Part shown: positions 24,297 to 33,299 of the stretch, one piece after another
Layout of the letters: every line of letters begins with the position of its first letter
How positions within the stretch are numbered: position 1 is the first letter of the stretch
Origin: Eubacterium sp.
GTDB taxonomy: Bacteria; Bacillota; Clostridia; Lachnospirales; Lachnospiraceae
Assembly (NCBI GenBank): GCA_024681515.1
Contig: JAILAR010000109.1
Coordinates: forward strand, 1-41,239
DNA: 41,239 nt
Direction of reading: 5' to 3'
Notes under the pieces: generated by a model
What the model was told of the DNA's origin: nothing
The model's input: only the letters and a program-made list of their open reading frames with translations
The model's database searches: none
Position numbers and translations under genes: made by a program

Positions 24297-26222
24297 ATGT
24301 TAAACAACTCTTTCTCGCTGGGAGTCAGCATTTCATCGCTGCTCATCTGCGTGGTCAATCTCATATACACGCTCATTCTGCGGCGGACGGACAAGATCCA
24401 GAACCGCCTTTTTATGGCGCTCCTCTGCATCCTGATCGTCAATTCCATAACCGGGATCGTAACCGCCTTCTACAGCGCAGAAGCCACAGTCGAGCATGGT
24501 ATATCCGCCCTGAAAATGGCCCGCTATGCGTATTTTGCAACGCATACCGCGCTCTGCCCGCTCTTCTTTTACTATGTGTCCAATGTGAGCTTTGCGTCGA
24601 TCCGACTGGCCAGCCGAAAGATCTTCCTGCTGTCCCTGCCGTTCTTTGTCACAGAGTTCCTGGCCCTGTTCAACCCCGTGACCAATATCGTATGGAGCTA
24701 CGATGAGAATATGGCATTCCACCGTGAATGGGGAGAATATGTTATCTACCTTGCCGCCTTCTTCTATTTTGTCCTTGCATTTTTGATCATGATGCGTTCC
24801 TGGGATTTCATATCCCGGAAAAGGCGGACCGCTCTGATCTTCCTCTTTATCATGGTAGCCGCCGGCGTTCTTATCCAGCTTCTGAATAAGAATCTGAAGG
24901 TGGAAGTGCTGGCCGAGGCTGTGGGCTTCACCGGCCTTATGATGTCTGTGGAAAATGAGGACGACCGCCTGGATATCGGCATGGGATTTTACAACCGCAC
25001 CGCTCTATCGATGGATATCGGAAGCTGTCTGAAGAATGACCGAAAACTGAAGCTGATCATGATCCGGATCCGGAACTATGATCTGGTAAACCGTCTGGTG
25101 GAAGCCGGCGAGACGAATACCATCGCCGACATCCTCTCGGATTTCCTGAAATCCGTGGTTCCCCGGTATTATATCTATGTTCCTGAAAAAGACACCTTTG
25201 TACTCACTCTTTATAATTACAACGACCGACAGGCGGAGGTCGTCGCAGACCGCATCTCCAGCCGGTTTGACAATCCCTGGGATTACGGAGAGTACAGCAT
25301 CCAGCTTAATGCGGCCGTGATCCTGGCAGATATCCCGTCCCAGATCCGGTCCACCGTCGAACTGTCCTACATGATAGAAAGTCCCCTGCCCGATGAGAAG
25401 GACAGAGACATTCTGAAAGGGCAGGATCTGGATTTCATCATGCGGCGGCACGCCGTAGAGGATGCGATCTCCCGCGGCTTTGCGGAGAACAGTTATGAGG
25501 TATATTATCAGCCGACCTACCATATAGACGGACGCCTGCATGGTGCCGAAGCCCTGATCCGCATGCATGACAAGACCCTGGGAAATCTGTATCCGGACGA
25601 ATTCATCCCCATCGCGGAGCAGAACGGCCTCATCGACGACATCGACGAATTCGTACTGGAGGAAGTCTGTAAGTTCCTGCAGACCGGAGTCCCGCAGAAG
25701 AACGGCATCGACAACATCAACGTGAATCTGTCCGTACTTCAATGCATGCGACCCGGTTTTGTGGAAAGCATCAACCGGATTGTCAACCGTTACGGCATCG
25801 ATAAAAAACTGATCAACTATGAGATCACGGAATCCATTGCGGCCAGCGACTATGATACCCTGAGCCATGTGATCCGAAAGCTGCGAAATGAAGGGTTCCT
25901 GTTCTCCATGGACGATTACGGAACCGGCTTCTCCAATGTCAGCAACATTTTCTCGCTGAATTTTGACGTGATCAAGATCGACAAGAGTCTGCTCTGGGAT
26001 TCCGAGAAAAGCGAGCTTGGTATGGTGATCCTGGAAAGCACCATCCGCATGATCCGGCAGATGCACAAGAAGATCCTGGTGGAAGGTGTGGAGACCGAAG
26101 CCCAGATCGAACTTCTGAAGAAACTGAATGTGGACTACCTGCAGGGCTTTTATTTCTCGAAACCCATACCAAAGTCCCAATTTATCGAGCATATCACCGA
26201 GCAGCATGCCTCGCGAAAATGA
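24297..26222 (+). CDS. Membrane EAL-domain c-di-GMP phosphodiesterase with degenerate GGDEF
   Basis: A 641-residue protein, the only gene clearly on the plus strand. Residues 1-215 contain about seven hydrophobic helices. Residues 230-370 have the length and pattern of a GGDEF domain (GFYNRTALSMDI ... YIYVPEKDTFVLTLYN) but no GGDEF motif, so it is a degenerate cyclase. Residues 385-635 are an EAL domain with Glu418 in AEALIRM, plus VNLSVLQ, EITES, MDDYGTGFS, IDKSL, VEGVET and LQGFYFSKP. The usual metal and catalytic residues are all present, so c-di-GMP hydrolysis is likely. ATG 24297 has GGAG upstream; a GTG at 24291 is less likely. Confidence 0.9.
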   Translation: MLNNSFSLGVSISSLLICVVNLIYTLILRRTDKIQNRLFMALLCILIVNSITGIVTAFYSAEATVEHGISALKMARYAYFATHTALCPLFFYYVSNVSFASIRLASRKIFLLSLPFFVTEFLALFNPVTNIVWSYDENMAFHREWGEYVIYLAAFFYFVLAFLIMMRSWDFISRKRRTALIFLFIMVAAGVLIQLLNKNLKVEVLAEAVGFTGLMMSVENEDDRLDIGMGFYNRTALSMDIGSCLKNDRKLKLIMIRIRNYDLVNRLVEAGETNTIADILSDFLKSVVPRYYIYVPEKDTFVLTLYNYNDRQAEVVADRISSRFDNPWDYGEYSIQLNAAVILADIPSQIRSTVELSYMIESPLPDEKDRDILKGQDLDFIMRRHAVEDAISRGFAENSYEVYYQPTYHIDGRLHGAEALIRMHDKTLGNLYPDEFIPIAEQNGLIDDIDEFVLEEVCKFLQTGVPQKNGIDNINVNLSVLQCMRPGFVESINRIVNRYGIDKKLINYEITESIAASDYDTLSHVIRKLRNEGFLFSMDDYGTGFSNVSNIFSLNFDVIKIDKSLLWDSEKSELGMVILESTIRMIRQMHKKILVEGVETEAQIELLKKLNVDYLQGFYFSKPIPKSQFIEHITEQHASRK

Positions 26223-26311
26223 TTGGAAGCAAGAAATCACTACTGATTTCTCAAATATTTACGATCGCACTGCAATGAACGATCAAACCCCAATGAACGT
26301 TCACATTATAA

Positions 26312-26340
26312 CAGGGCCGGCACATTATGTGCCGGCCCTG
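26312..26340. terminator. Bidirectional terminator between the EAL gene and ddl
   Basis: CAGGGCCGGCACA-TTA-TGTGCCGGCCCTG is a perfect 13-base-pair stem with a 3-base loop, between two convergent genes. TTTT follows on the plus side (GCCGTTTTAT) and a weaker TT-rich run on the minus side. Confidence 0.85.
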
Positions 26341-26345
26341 CCGTT

Positions 26346-27395
26346 TTATCTGCGTTTTGAAGCCATTTCGATCAGTTCCGGAATGTACTCCTTCATGGGA
26401 CGTCCCGCACGTTCCATCAGCATCGGATACATGCTGATGGAGGTGTGTCCCGGAATGGCATTGATCTCGTTAAATACGACCCGGTTTGTGCCTGCTTCCA
26501 GGAAGAAATCCACTCTGGCCATTCCGAAGCAGTCACAGGCCTTGTAGATCCGAAGCGCCGTGTCACGGAACTCGTCTTCCTTTCCTTCCGGCAGATCCGG
26601 TCCTACCACGGTTCTGGAATCTGCATTGTTGTACTTTGCATCGTAGTCATAGAATTCCGCTGCAGCTACGATCTCACCAACGCCGCTGGCAAAGGTATCA
26701 TCCCCGCATCCGAAGACCGCGCACTCGATCTCACGACCTACGATGGCTTCCTCCACAAGGATCTTGCTGTCATGTACCGCTGCCGCAAGGAGTCCCTTCC
26801 TTAGTTCTTCCCGATTATGTGCTTTCGTTACACCCACGGAAGAGCCTGCATTTGAAGGTTTTACAAAGACCGGATATTTCCGTTTACTCTCGATCCGGTT
26901 GATCACGGCATCCATATCCTCCAGCTCCCAGGAACGGACCGGCACGTACGCAGCCTGCGCCACACCGATGCTGTCAACAATGATCTTCGTAAAGAACTTG
27001 TCCATGGTAACCGCACTGGACAGATGGCCGCAGCCCACATAGGGGAGCTTTGCCATTTCAAAAAGGCCCTGCACTGTTCCGTCCTCTCCCCAGAGGCCGT
27101 GCAGCACCGGAAATGCCACATCCACCGTCTGCCGTGTGATCCGATCCCCTTCGATCAGAAGTAACGTCCGATCCGTCTCCGGTGAAAGAACCACATGAGT
27201 CTGACTGTCCTTCCAGCTTCCGTCCTCCATGGATTCAACGGAAGGAGCCAGAAGCCACTCCCCTTCCTTTGTGATCCCCACAAGAAGCTTTTCGTAGCGG
27301 TCATCCGGAATCGACTTTGCAACCGTAGCTCCGGAAATGATCGAAACCTCATGCTCCGAGGATCTGCCGCCATACAATACCATTACTCTCTTCAT
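26346..27395 (-). CDS. ddl: D-alanine--D-alanine ligase
   Basis: A 349-residue ATP-grasp enzyme making the D-Ala-D-Ala dipeptide for peptidoglycan. Motifs: GGRSSEHEVS at the N-terminus, VFVKPSNAGSSVG in the ATP-grasp domain, FYDYDAKY in the omega loop (tyrosine as in D-Ala rather than D-lactate ligases), and EINAIPGHTS near the end. ATG 27395 has AAGGAG ten bases upstream; a TTG at 27404 is less likely. It begins 18 bases after comF and is the last gene before the terminator at 26312. Confidence 0.95.
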   Translation of the reverse strand: MKRVMVLYGGRSSEHEVSIISGATVAKSIPDDRYEKLLVGITKEGEWLLAPSVESMEDGSWKDSQTHVVLSPETDRTLLLIEGDRITRQTVDVAFPVLHGLWGEDGTVQGLFEMAKLPYVGCGHLSSAVTMDKFFTKIIVDSIGVAQAAYVPVRSWELEDMDAVINRIESKRKYPVFVKPSNAGSSVGVTKAHNREELRKGLLAAAVHDSKILVEEAIVGREIECAVFGCGDDTFASGVGEIVAAAEFYDYDAKYNNADSRTVVGPDLPEGKEDEFRDTALRIYKACDCFGMARVDFFLEAGTNRVVFNEINAIPGHTSISMYPMLMERAGRPMKEYIPELIEMASKRR

Positions 27396-27412
27396 CTTTA
27401 ACAATCTCCTTT

Positions 27413-28111
27413 TTAATGTCCTCTGCAGACCACGGCCACATAGACTCGCTCTGCGCCGCTGCGGAGCAGCACCTCTGCGCAGGCATCCACCGTGGCGCCT
27501 GTTGTGTAGATATCATCCACCAGCACCACACATGGCGGTGAGGTTGCCGTTCCCGGCTGAAACGCCGACCGCAGGTTCAGCGTCCTGTCCTCTCTGGACA
27601 GCTTTTTCTGTGCCCTGGTATCCGTGGCACGGATCAGCAGATCCTCACGCACCGGGATCCCGGTCTTTGCCGACATGGCCGCTGCCAGACGTTCTGCCTG
27701 ATTATAACCGCGTTTTCTTAATCGGTTGGGATGTACCGGAACCGGAACCAGTGCGTCCGGAGCCAGCTCCTGCCAGGTTTCCCGAAACCGGTCCGCCAGC
27801 AGACCTCCGTAATATTCCGCATACTCTGCCCGCCCCTGATATTTCAGGGCTGCCATGGCATCCGAAACCGGAGGCACATATTCAAAAACCGGAAATGCAC
27901 GGACATAGGCATGTGCCCGTCTCATGCAATCCCCGCAGAATTCCTCTTCTTCATTCCCCACGGTCCGTCCGCAGCGAAAACACCTGGGTTCCTCCACGAA
28001 GGGGAGCCTCCGGCTGCATTCTCCGCAGATGCCCTTCGTCCCGAAGGGAAGCACGGTATCACAGACTGCACAGCGCGGCGGAAAAAACAGGTTCAGAATG
28101 CTTTTTGCCAT
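27413..28111 (-). CDS. comF: ComF-family phosphoribosyltransferase-like protein
   Basis: A 232-residue protein with eight cysteines in four CxxC pairs (14/17, 29/32, 44/47, 59/62), forming zinc ribbons, and a C-terminal phosphoribosyltransferase fold with the PRPP loop VVLVDDIYTTGATV. The central GYNQAERLA is typical of ComF/GntX. In transformable bacteria ComF helps single-stranded DNA enter the cytoplasm; its presence does not prove competence. ATG 28111 has AGGAG upstream. It follows recD2 by about 45 bases, across a partial intergenic repeat. Confidence 0.92.
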   Translation of the reverse strand: MAKSILNLFFPPRCAVCDTVLPFGTKGICGECSRRLPFVEEPRCFRCGRTVGNEEEEFCGDCMRRAHAYVRAFPVFEYVPPVSDAMAALKYQGRAEYAEYYGGLLADRFRETWQELAPDALVPVPVHPNRLRKRGYNQAERLAAAMSAKTGIPVREDLLIRATDTRAQKKLSREDRTLNLRSAFQPGTATSPPCVVLVDDIYTTGATVDACAEVLLRSGAERVYVAVVCRGH

Positions 28112-28121
28112 GCTCACTCCT

Positions 28122-28156
28122 ATTCCATACTTCGCACGCGAGCGCGCTCCGTAATT
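28122..28156. repeat. Intergenic repeat family, locus C (partial)
   Basis: ATTCCATACTTCGC, then a CGCG-rich hairpin and GCGCTCCGTAATTC: the left end of the family unit only. It lies directly between the comF ribosome site and the recD2 stop. Confidence 0.65.
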
Positions 28157-30421
28157 CTACCCAAACATCTCCCTGATACGAAGTGCCAGGCTGGTGAACC
28201 GTTTCTGTTCGCTCGTATTATCGATCATCCGGTCGATCATGGACATATCTCCCACCAGAACAACCAACCGTTTGGCCCGGGTGACCGCGGTATAGAACAG
28301 ATTTCTGGTCTGCAGCTTATCCGCTCCGCGATAAAGAGGGAGCAGCACCGCCTCGTATTCACTTCCCTGAGATTTATGGATCGTAACTGCAAAGGCATGC
28401 TCCAGTTCGTCCGCCATGGAAAAGGGATACCTGGCAATCCGTCCGTCATCAAAGCGGACCTCCAGTTCCTTATCGTAGTCATTGATCAGACGGATCCGTC
28501 CCATGTCTCCGTTAAAGACACCGATGCCCTGCTCCTCCGTAAAATCATTTTCCGGGGAGGGTTCCATCCGCCATTCCATCTTATAATTGTTGCGGATCTG
28601 CATCACCTTGTCGCCCTCGCGAAAGATCACGTCCCCCATCTCATGCTCCGCCCTGCCGGGCTTCTTCGGATTCAGTTTTGCCTGCAGCCTCCGGTTCAGA
28701 CCGGCTACGCCCAGATCGTATTTCCGCATGGGGGTCAGCACCTGGATTTCCTCCGGTGCCACATTCAGATATTTCGGAAGATTCACCGTCATCAGGGTTT
28801 CCAGTTCCCGGATGATCGCCTCTGCCCCGACTCGCGGGATAAAGAAGAAATCACTCCCTTTATTTTCGATCTCTATATGTTCTCCGCGCTTGATCATATG
28901 GGCGTTACGAACGATCCGGCTCTCCTCCGCCTGTCGGAAAATGGTAGAGAGCGTCGTAACCGGGAAGCATTCGCTGACGATCACGTCGTGCAGTACATTT
29001 CCGGCACCCACCGAGGGCAGCTGGTCGATATCGCCCACCAGGATAAGCCGGGTTCCCGCAGGGATCGCCTGCAAAAGCGCATAGAATAACGCTGCATCCA
29101 GCATGGAGGCCTCATCGATGATCACCACGTCACACTCCAGCGGACTCTCTTCATTTTTTGCGAAGAAAACCTTACGGTTTCCCTCCTGTCCCGGTTCTCC
29201 GGAGAATTCCAGAAGCCGGTGGATCGTTCGTGCCTTTACGCCTGTGGATTCCGTGATCCGCTTTGCCGCGCGTCCTGTCGGAGCCGCCAGCTCCACCTCC
29301 ATCCCCAGACGTTCAAAATACCGGATCAACGCATTGATGATGGTGGTCTTTCCGGTTCCGGGTCCGCCTGTGATCACTGCCACGCCGGAACAGATTGCTT
29401 CCCGAACCGCTTTCTTCTGTATCTCATCCAGTTCGATCGAAAGACTTCGCTCCACCTCTCCGATGGAAGCATCCAGATCCTCCTCCGGCACCTCCTGCCG
29501 GACGGAAAGATCCGCCAGTTTTCTTGCGATACTGAGCTCATTCTGGTAGTTTCTCCAAAGATAGACCACGGGAACCGACGGCTGCTCCGGATCCTCTCCC
29601 AAAGCGATGCTCTTCAGAACGACCTTCCGCTGCATGCTCATTTCAACCAGCTGGTCATGAGCCCACTCCATAAAGGACTCCCACTCCGTATCGAGGTTCA
29701 TGGCCTCTTTCGTACCTGCGATCAGCTGCTGCTCGGGAATGAAGATGTGTCCTTCTCCCATCGCCTCACTCAGCACATAGAGCAGAGCCGACTGGAGGCG
29801 GTATTCACTGTCTGCTGCAACACCGACAGCCGCGGCGATCTCATCCGCACGCCGGAATCCGATCCCCTGGACATCCTCCACAAGCCGGTAGGGGTTCTCC
29901 CGCAGGACCGAATACAGTTTCTCGCCATAGGTCCGGTAGATCTTCATGGCGATCTTCGCGGTGATACCGTATTTTGCCAGAAAGATGGCTGCTTCCTGGA
30001 TCTCGCTGTTATCACGGAAGGCTTCTCCCAGTTCTCTGGCCTTCTTCAGCGTGATCCCCTTCACCTCCGCCAGCCGCTCCGGCTCTTCCTTCATGATCCG
30101 GAGGGTATCATCCTTGAATGCGCGTACAATCCGTCTTGCCAGTCCTTCACCGATTCCTTTTACCAGACCGGAACCCAGATAGCGTTCGATCCCCACAAGA
30201 TCCATGGGCATGGAAAGCTCGCAGGAGGTCACGTTAAACTGGAGACTGTACTGCGGGTGGTTCACATACTCCCCTTCCGCCTGAATATACATTCCCTCGT
30301 GAATTCCTGCGAGATAACCAACGAAGATCTCTTCGCCCTCCGTCGTTTCAACAGAAAAGACCGTGTAGCCGGTCTCTCCATTATCCCATATAATTTTTTC
30401 GATATAGCCCTCACGAACCAT
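28157..30421 (-). CDS. recD2: RecD2-type ATP-dependent DNA helicase
   Basis: A 754-residue SF1 helicase of the RecD2 type, which works without RecBC. An N-terminal OB-like and helix-hairpin-helix region (about 1-200, VKGIGEGLARRIVRAF, VQGIGFRRADEIA) precedes Walker A GGPGTGKTT (about 352-360). It continues with LAAPTGRAAKR, VVIIDEASMLD, LVGDIDQLPSVG and the C-terminal TIHKSQGSEYEAV and FYTAVTRAKRLV. ATG 30421 lacks a strong ribosome site (GACGGGG upstream); a TTG at 30427 is possible. It sits 25 bases after the mreB-like gene. Confidence 0.95.
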   Translation of the reverse strand: MVREGYIEKIIWDNGETGYTVFSVETTEGEEIFVGYLAGIHEGMYIQAEGEYVNHPQYSLQFNVTSCELSMPMDLVGIERYLGSGLVKGIGEGLARRIVRAFKDDTLRIMKEEPERLAEVKGITLKKARELGEAFRDNSEIQEAAIFLAKYGITAKIAMKIYRTYGEKLYSVLRENPYRLVEDVQGIGFRRADEIAAAVGVAADSEYRLQSALLYVLSEAMGEGHIFIPEQQLIAGTKEAMNLDTEWESFMEWAHDQLVEMSMQRKVVLKSIALGEDPEQPSVPVVYLWRNYQNELSIARKLADLSVRQEVPEEDLDASIGEVERSLSIELDEIQKKAVREAICSGVAVITGGPGTGKTTIINALIRYFERLGMEVELAAPTGRAAKRITESTGVKARTIHRLLEFSGEPGQEGNRKVFFAKNEESPLECDVVIIDEASMLDAALFYALLQAIPAGTRLILVGDIDQLPSVGAGNVLHDVIVSECFPVTTLSTIFRQAEESRIVRNAHMIKRGEHIEIENKGSDFFFIPRVGAEAIIRELETLMTVNLPKYLNVAPEEIQVLTPMRKYDLGVAGLNRRLQAKLNPKKPGRAEHEMGDVIFREGDKVMQIRNNYKMEWRMEPSPENDFTEEQGIGVFNGDMGRIRLINDYDKELEVRFDDGRIARYPFSMADELEHAFAVTIHKSQGSEYEAVLLPLYRGADKLQTRNLFYTAVTRAKRLVVLVGDMSMIDRMIDNTSEQKRFTSLALRIREMFG

Positions 30422-30452
30422 TTTCAAACCCCGTCAAACTCTGTCAGGCTTC

Positions 30453-31448
30453 TTATAATCTGGGATTGTCATCGATCGAATCCACGTACTTCCCGGTACC
30501 GATCGCCACTGCGGACAGCGGATCCTCCGCTGTCATGGTCGGGATTCCCGTCTTCTCTTCGATCAGCTGCTCCAGACCATGCAAAAGTGAACCACCACCG
30601 GTCAGAAGGATTCCACGGTCTGCGATATCTGCCGCCAGTTCGGGAGGCGTCTTCTCCATCACCGCATGGATCGCTTCCACGATCTGTCCGGTGGGTTCAC
30701 GGAGCGCTTCCTCCGTTTCATCCGAAGTGATCATGACCGTTTTCGGAAGTCCTGTCATCAGATTTCTTCCGCTGACATCCATGGAAATGTTCTCGGGCCG
30801 TTTATAACAGGTCCCGACATTGATCTTCACTTCCTCCGCGGTACGGTCTCCGATCAGCAGGTTATGCCGTTTACGGATATACCGGATGATCGCATCATCA
30901 AAGTCCTCTCCCGCAACCTTGATGGACTTGCTGACTACTGCGCCTCGCATGGAGATCACGGCAATATCCGTGGTACCGCCGCCGATATCCACCACCATAT
31001 TTCCTACCGGACGAACGATGTCGATCCCGGCACCGATCGCAGCAGCGATCGGCTCTTCGATAATGGTCACATCTCTTGCGCCTGCATTGTAGGTTGCTTC
31101 TTCCACCGCACGCTTCTCAACTTCCGTTACGCCGGAGGGTACACAGACACAGATCCGCGGCCGGCGTCCGAGAAAATTCCTTCCGATGGCCTTGCGGATA
31201 AAATATTTCAGCATCTTTTCCGTTGTTGTATAATCCGAGATCACTCCGTGACGGAGCGGACGGATCGCTATGATATTTCCGGGGGTACGTCCCAGCATCA
31301 GGCGTGCTTCTTCACCGATCTCTACGATCTTTTCCTGATCTTTATCGTAGGCAACCACCGAGGGTTCCCTGAGAACAACGCCTTTGCCCTTTACATATAC
31401 AAGAATGCTGGCCGTTCCCAGATCGATTCCGATGTCTGCGCTTGCCAT
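30453..31448 (-). CDS. MreB/Mbl-type actin homologue
   Basis: A 331-residue actin-fold cell-shape protein: DIGIDLGTASILVY (phosphate loop 1), MVVDIGGGTTDIAVIS (phosphate loop 2), EEPIAAAIGAG and ILLTGGGSLL (adenosine site). These filaments guide lateral wall synthesis. mreC and mreD do not follow, so this may be the Mbl or MreBH paralogue rather than the mreBCD member. AGGAGG precedes ATG 31448. It lies between the PAS/GAF-like protein and recD2, probably in one transcript. Confidence 0.93.
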   Translation of the reverse strand: MASADIGIDLGTASILVYVKGKGVVLREPSVVAYDKDQEKIVEIGEEARLMLGRTPGNIIAIRPLRHGVISDYTTTEKMLKYFIRKAIGRNFLGRRPRICVCVPSGVTEVEKRAVEEATYNAGARDVTIIEEPIAAAIGAGIDIVRPVGNMVVDIGGGTTDIAVISMRGAVVSKSIKVAGEDFDDAIIRYIRKRHNLLIGDRTAEEVKINVGTCYKRPENISMDVSGRNLMTGLPKTVMITSDETEEALREPTGQIVEAIHAVMEKTPPELAADIADRGILLTGGGSLLHGLEQLIEEKTGIPTMTAEDPLSAVAIGTGKYVDSIDDNPRL

Positions 31449-31473
31449 ATAGACCTCCTGTTAATTAAAGTTA

Positions 31474-33216
31474 CTAATCCTGTGCGACTCTGAGCAGGAC
31501 CGTGGTTGCCGGCTTGCCGTCCAGCCACTCGATGGGGATCTCCGTCACATCGTAGATCCCGCCCAGCTCATGGATATACCTGCGCCAGTTACGAATACCC
31601 GTAGGCGGCGCTTCGTTTTCCAGAACAGTTCCGGGATAACTGTCATAGACTTCCTTCCCGTCCGGGATCAGTTTTCTCGAATCCTGCCCTCTGAGGTCCA
31701 TTCCCAATCTGCGATTGATGGCATCGTTGGAGAAAAGAACCTTTCCTGTCTCATTATCCTTGATAAATATACTGATGGTCAGCTGATGGAAGATATCCAG
31801 AAGTTCCCGGCCGGTGGACTGTTTTGCTCCCAGCCCCTCCGAATATTCGATAGTTTCCCCGAGCATCCGGCCGATCAGGCGGGCAAAATGCACCTCGGAA
31901 TCCGTCCAGATCCGTTCCTTCCTGGTCTCCATGAAAACCACACGTCCGATCAATTTCCCGTTTACCGGAACCGGCATCAGGATCGCTGCCCGGGCGATAC
32001 CCTGAAACATCGTCACGCGGATCTGGTTGGTCATGGTCCGCTGATCTACCACATAACCCTCTTTTGTAAGCTGATCTCTCTGCTGCTCCGAAAAGCTGTT
32101 ATGATTCCATTCCGGCGGAAGCCCTCCGGAGATGCTCCATGCATCGCTGAGATCCTCGCGGCTGCCGATTATCCTGTTCTTATGCATCAGAAATGCATAG
32201 TCCACTTTCAGTACCTCAGCCGCCCGTTGGATGATCGTATGGATCGACTCCTTCTCCTCCCCACGGATCAGGTCCTGCAATTCCGCAAGGACATATTTCT
32301 GGCGGATCTCAAAATCCAGCTGCTGCTCGATCTCCTTCTCGCGCTCCGTCCTTTTTCCGAAAAGAGCGGATTTCTGAATATAAGCAGAGACCAGTTGCCC
32401 GAAACGATACTGCTCCCGGGAGGCCATTCGAAGCGCCGAAGTCTGGGATTTGTCGTGGGCATAAAGCATCCATGTAGCCAGATACACGCCGCTCACCATC
32501 AACGGAACTGCGGACACACGGCTCTCCGGATTTCCGTCCGGGATCTCCATGTAAACCGCCGTATCCTGCATCATGGCAGACCGCTTGATCGCCTCCAGAA
32601 GTTCCTTGTTCTCCGGGCGTTCAAACATATCATAGTAATGTCCGAGATACGCCTCCGGTCCCACCGGGGGAAACAGGGCATGCCCGTCCTGATCCACGAC
32701 GGTGGAATACAGGCCATACGCATTTGCAAAGAAACCGAACAGTTCGCCCAGTTCCTCCTCCCTGAAGATATCCTTTGTGATCAGACGTCCCCTGGTATCC
32801 TTTCCGTGTCCGGCTTTCTCCGTAGTGGCACTGTCCTGCAGGACGACCTCACGGAACACATACTCGATCATGTAGTAATCGCCGTCATAATCAATATACT
32901 CCGAAGTGACATCCACATTCCGGATCACACCGTCATCTCCCACCAGGCGTACCCGGCAGGTAAAATTCGTTTTTGTCTCCGCTGCCATGCTGACTGCATC
33001 GACAAAGCCGTTACGGTCCTCCGGATGGATATAGTCCTTCGGAAGACGAAAACCGCCCCGCAGACTGGCAAGATTCATGCCAAGCTGCTGGACATTATCG
33101 GAGATATAGTCCAGCTTCGTCCGCGTAACAGGCGCATCTTTCGTGTATTTCATCACGACCACGCAGCTCCGCATCGTTTCCAGAGCCCGTGTCATATAAT
33201 CCAAGGTTCGGTCCAT
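31474..33216 (-). CDS. Multi-domain PAS/GAF-like sensor protein with no recognisable output
   Basis: A 580-residue cytoplasmic protein. Order by eye: PAS-like (about 10-130, YIHPEDRNGFVDAV); PocR/GAF-like (about 165-285, FANAYGLYSTVVDQDG); a charged helix (TEREKEIEQQLDFEIRQKYVLAEL); GAF-like (about 317-437, AAILMPVPVNGKLIG); and a final PAS-like domain (about 447-577, TISIFIKDNETGKVLFSNDAINRRLG). No kinase, GGDEF, EAL or DNA-binding domain follows. I chose ATG 33216 (GGGGG upstream) over 33285, which has no ribosome site. Relatives with this kind of tail usually continue into GGDEF-EAL, so this may be a detached sensor or a truncation. Confidence 0.75.
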   Translation of the reverse strand: MDRTLDYMTRALETMRSCVVVMKYTKDAPVTRTKLDYISDNVQQLGMNLASLRGGFRLPKDYIHPEDRNGFVDAVSMAAETKTNFTCRVRLVGDDGVIRNVDVTSEYIDYDGDYYMIEYVFREVVLQDSATTEKAGHGKDTRGRLITKDIFREEELGELFGFFANAYGLYSTVVDQDGHALFPPVGPEAYLGHYYDMFERPENKELLEAIKRSAMMQDTAVYMEIPDGNPESRVSAVPLMVSGVYLATWMLYAHDKSQTSALRMASREQYRFGQLVSAYIQKSALFGKRTEREKEIEQQLDFEIRQKYVLAELQDLIRGEEKESIHTIIQRAAEVLKVDYAFLMHKNRIIGSREDLSDAWSISGGLPPEWNHNSFSEQQRDQLTKEGYVVDQRTMTNQIRVTMFQGIARAAILMPVPVNGKLIGRVVFMETRKERIWTDSEVHFARLIGRMLGETIEYSEGLGAKQSTGRELLDIFHQLTISIFIKDNETGKVLFSNDAINRRLGMDLRGQDSRKLIPDGKEVYDSYPGTVLENEAPPTGIRNWRRYIHELGGIYDVTEIPIEWLDGKPATTVLLRVAQD

Positions 33217-33299
33217 GTACAGTTCCCCCTGTGCATAATATGCTTTGGACGCAGGAACTTCAGTCCCTGCGTCCCATGCCCTCATAAACCGGAGCCGAA

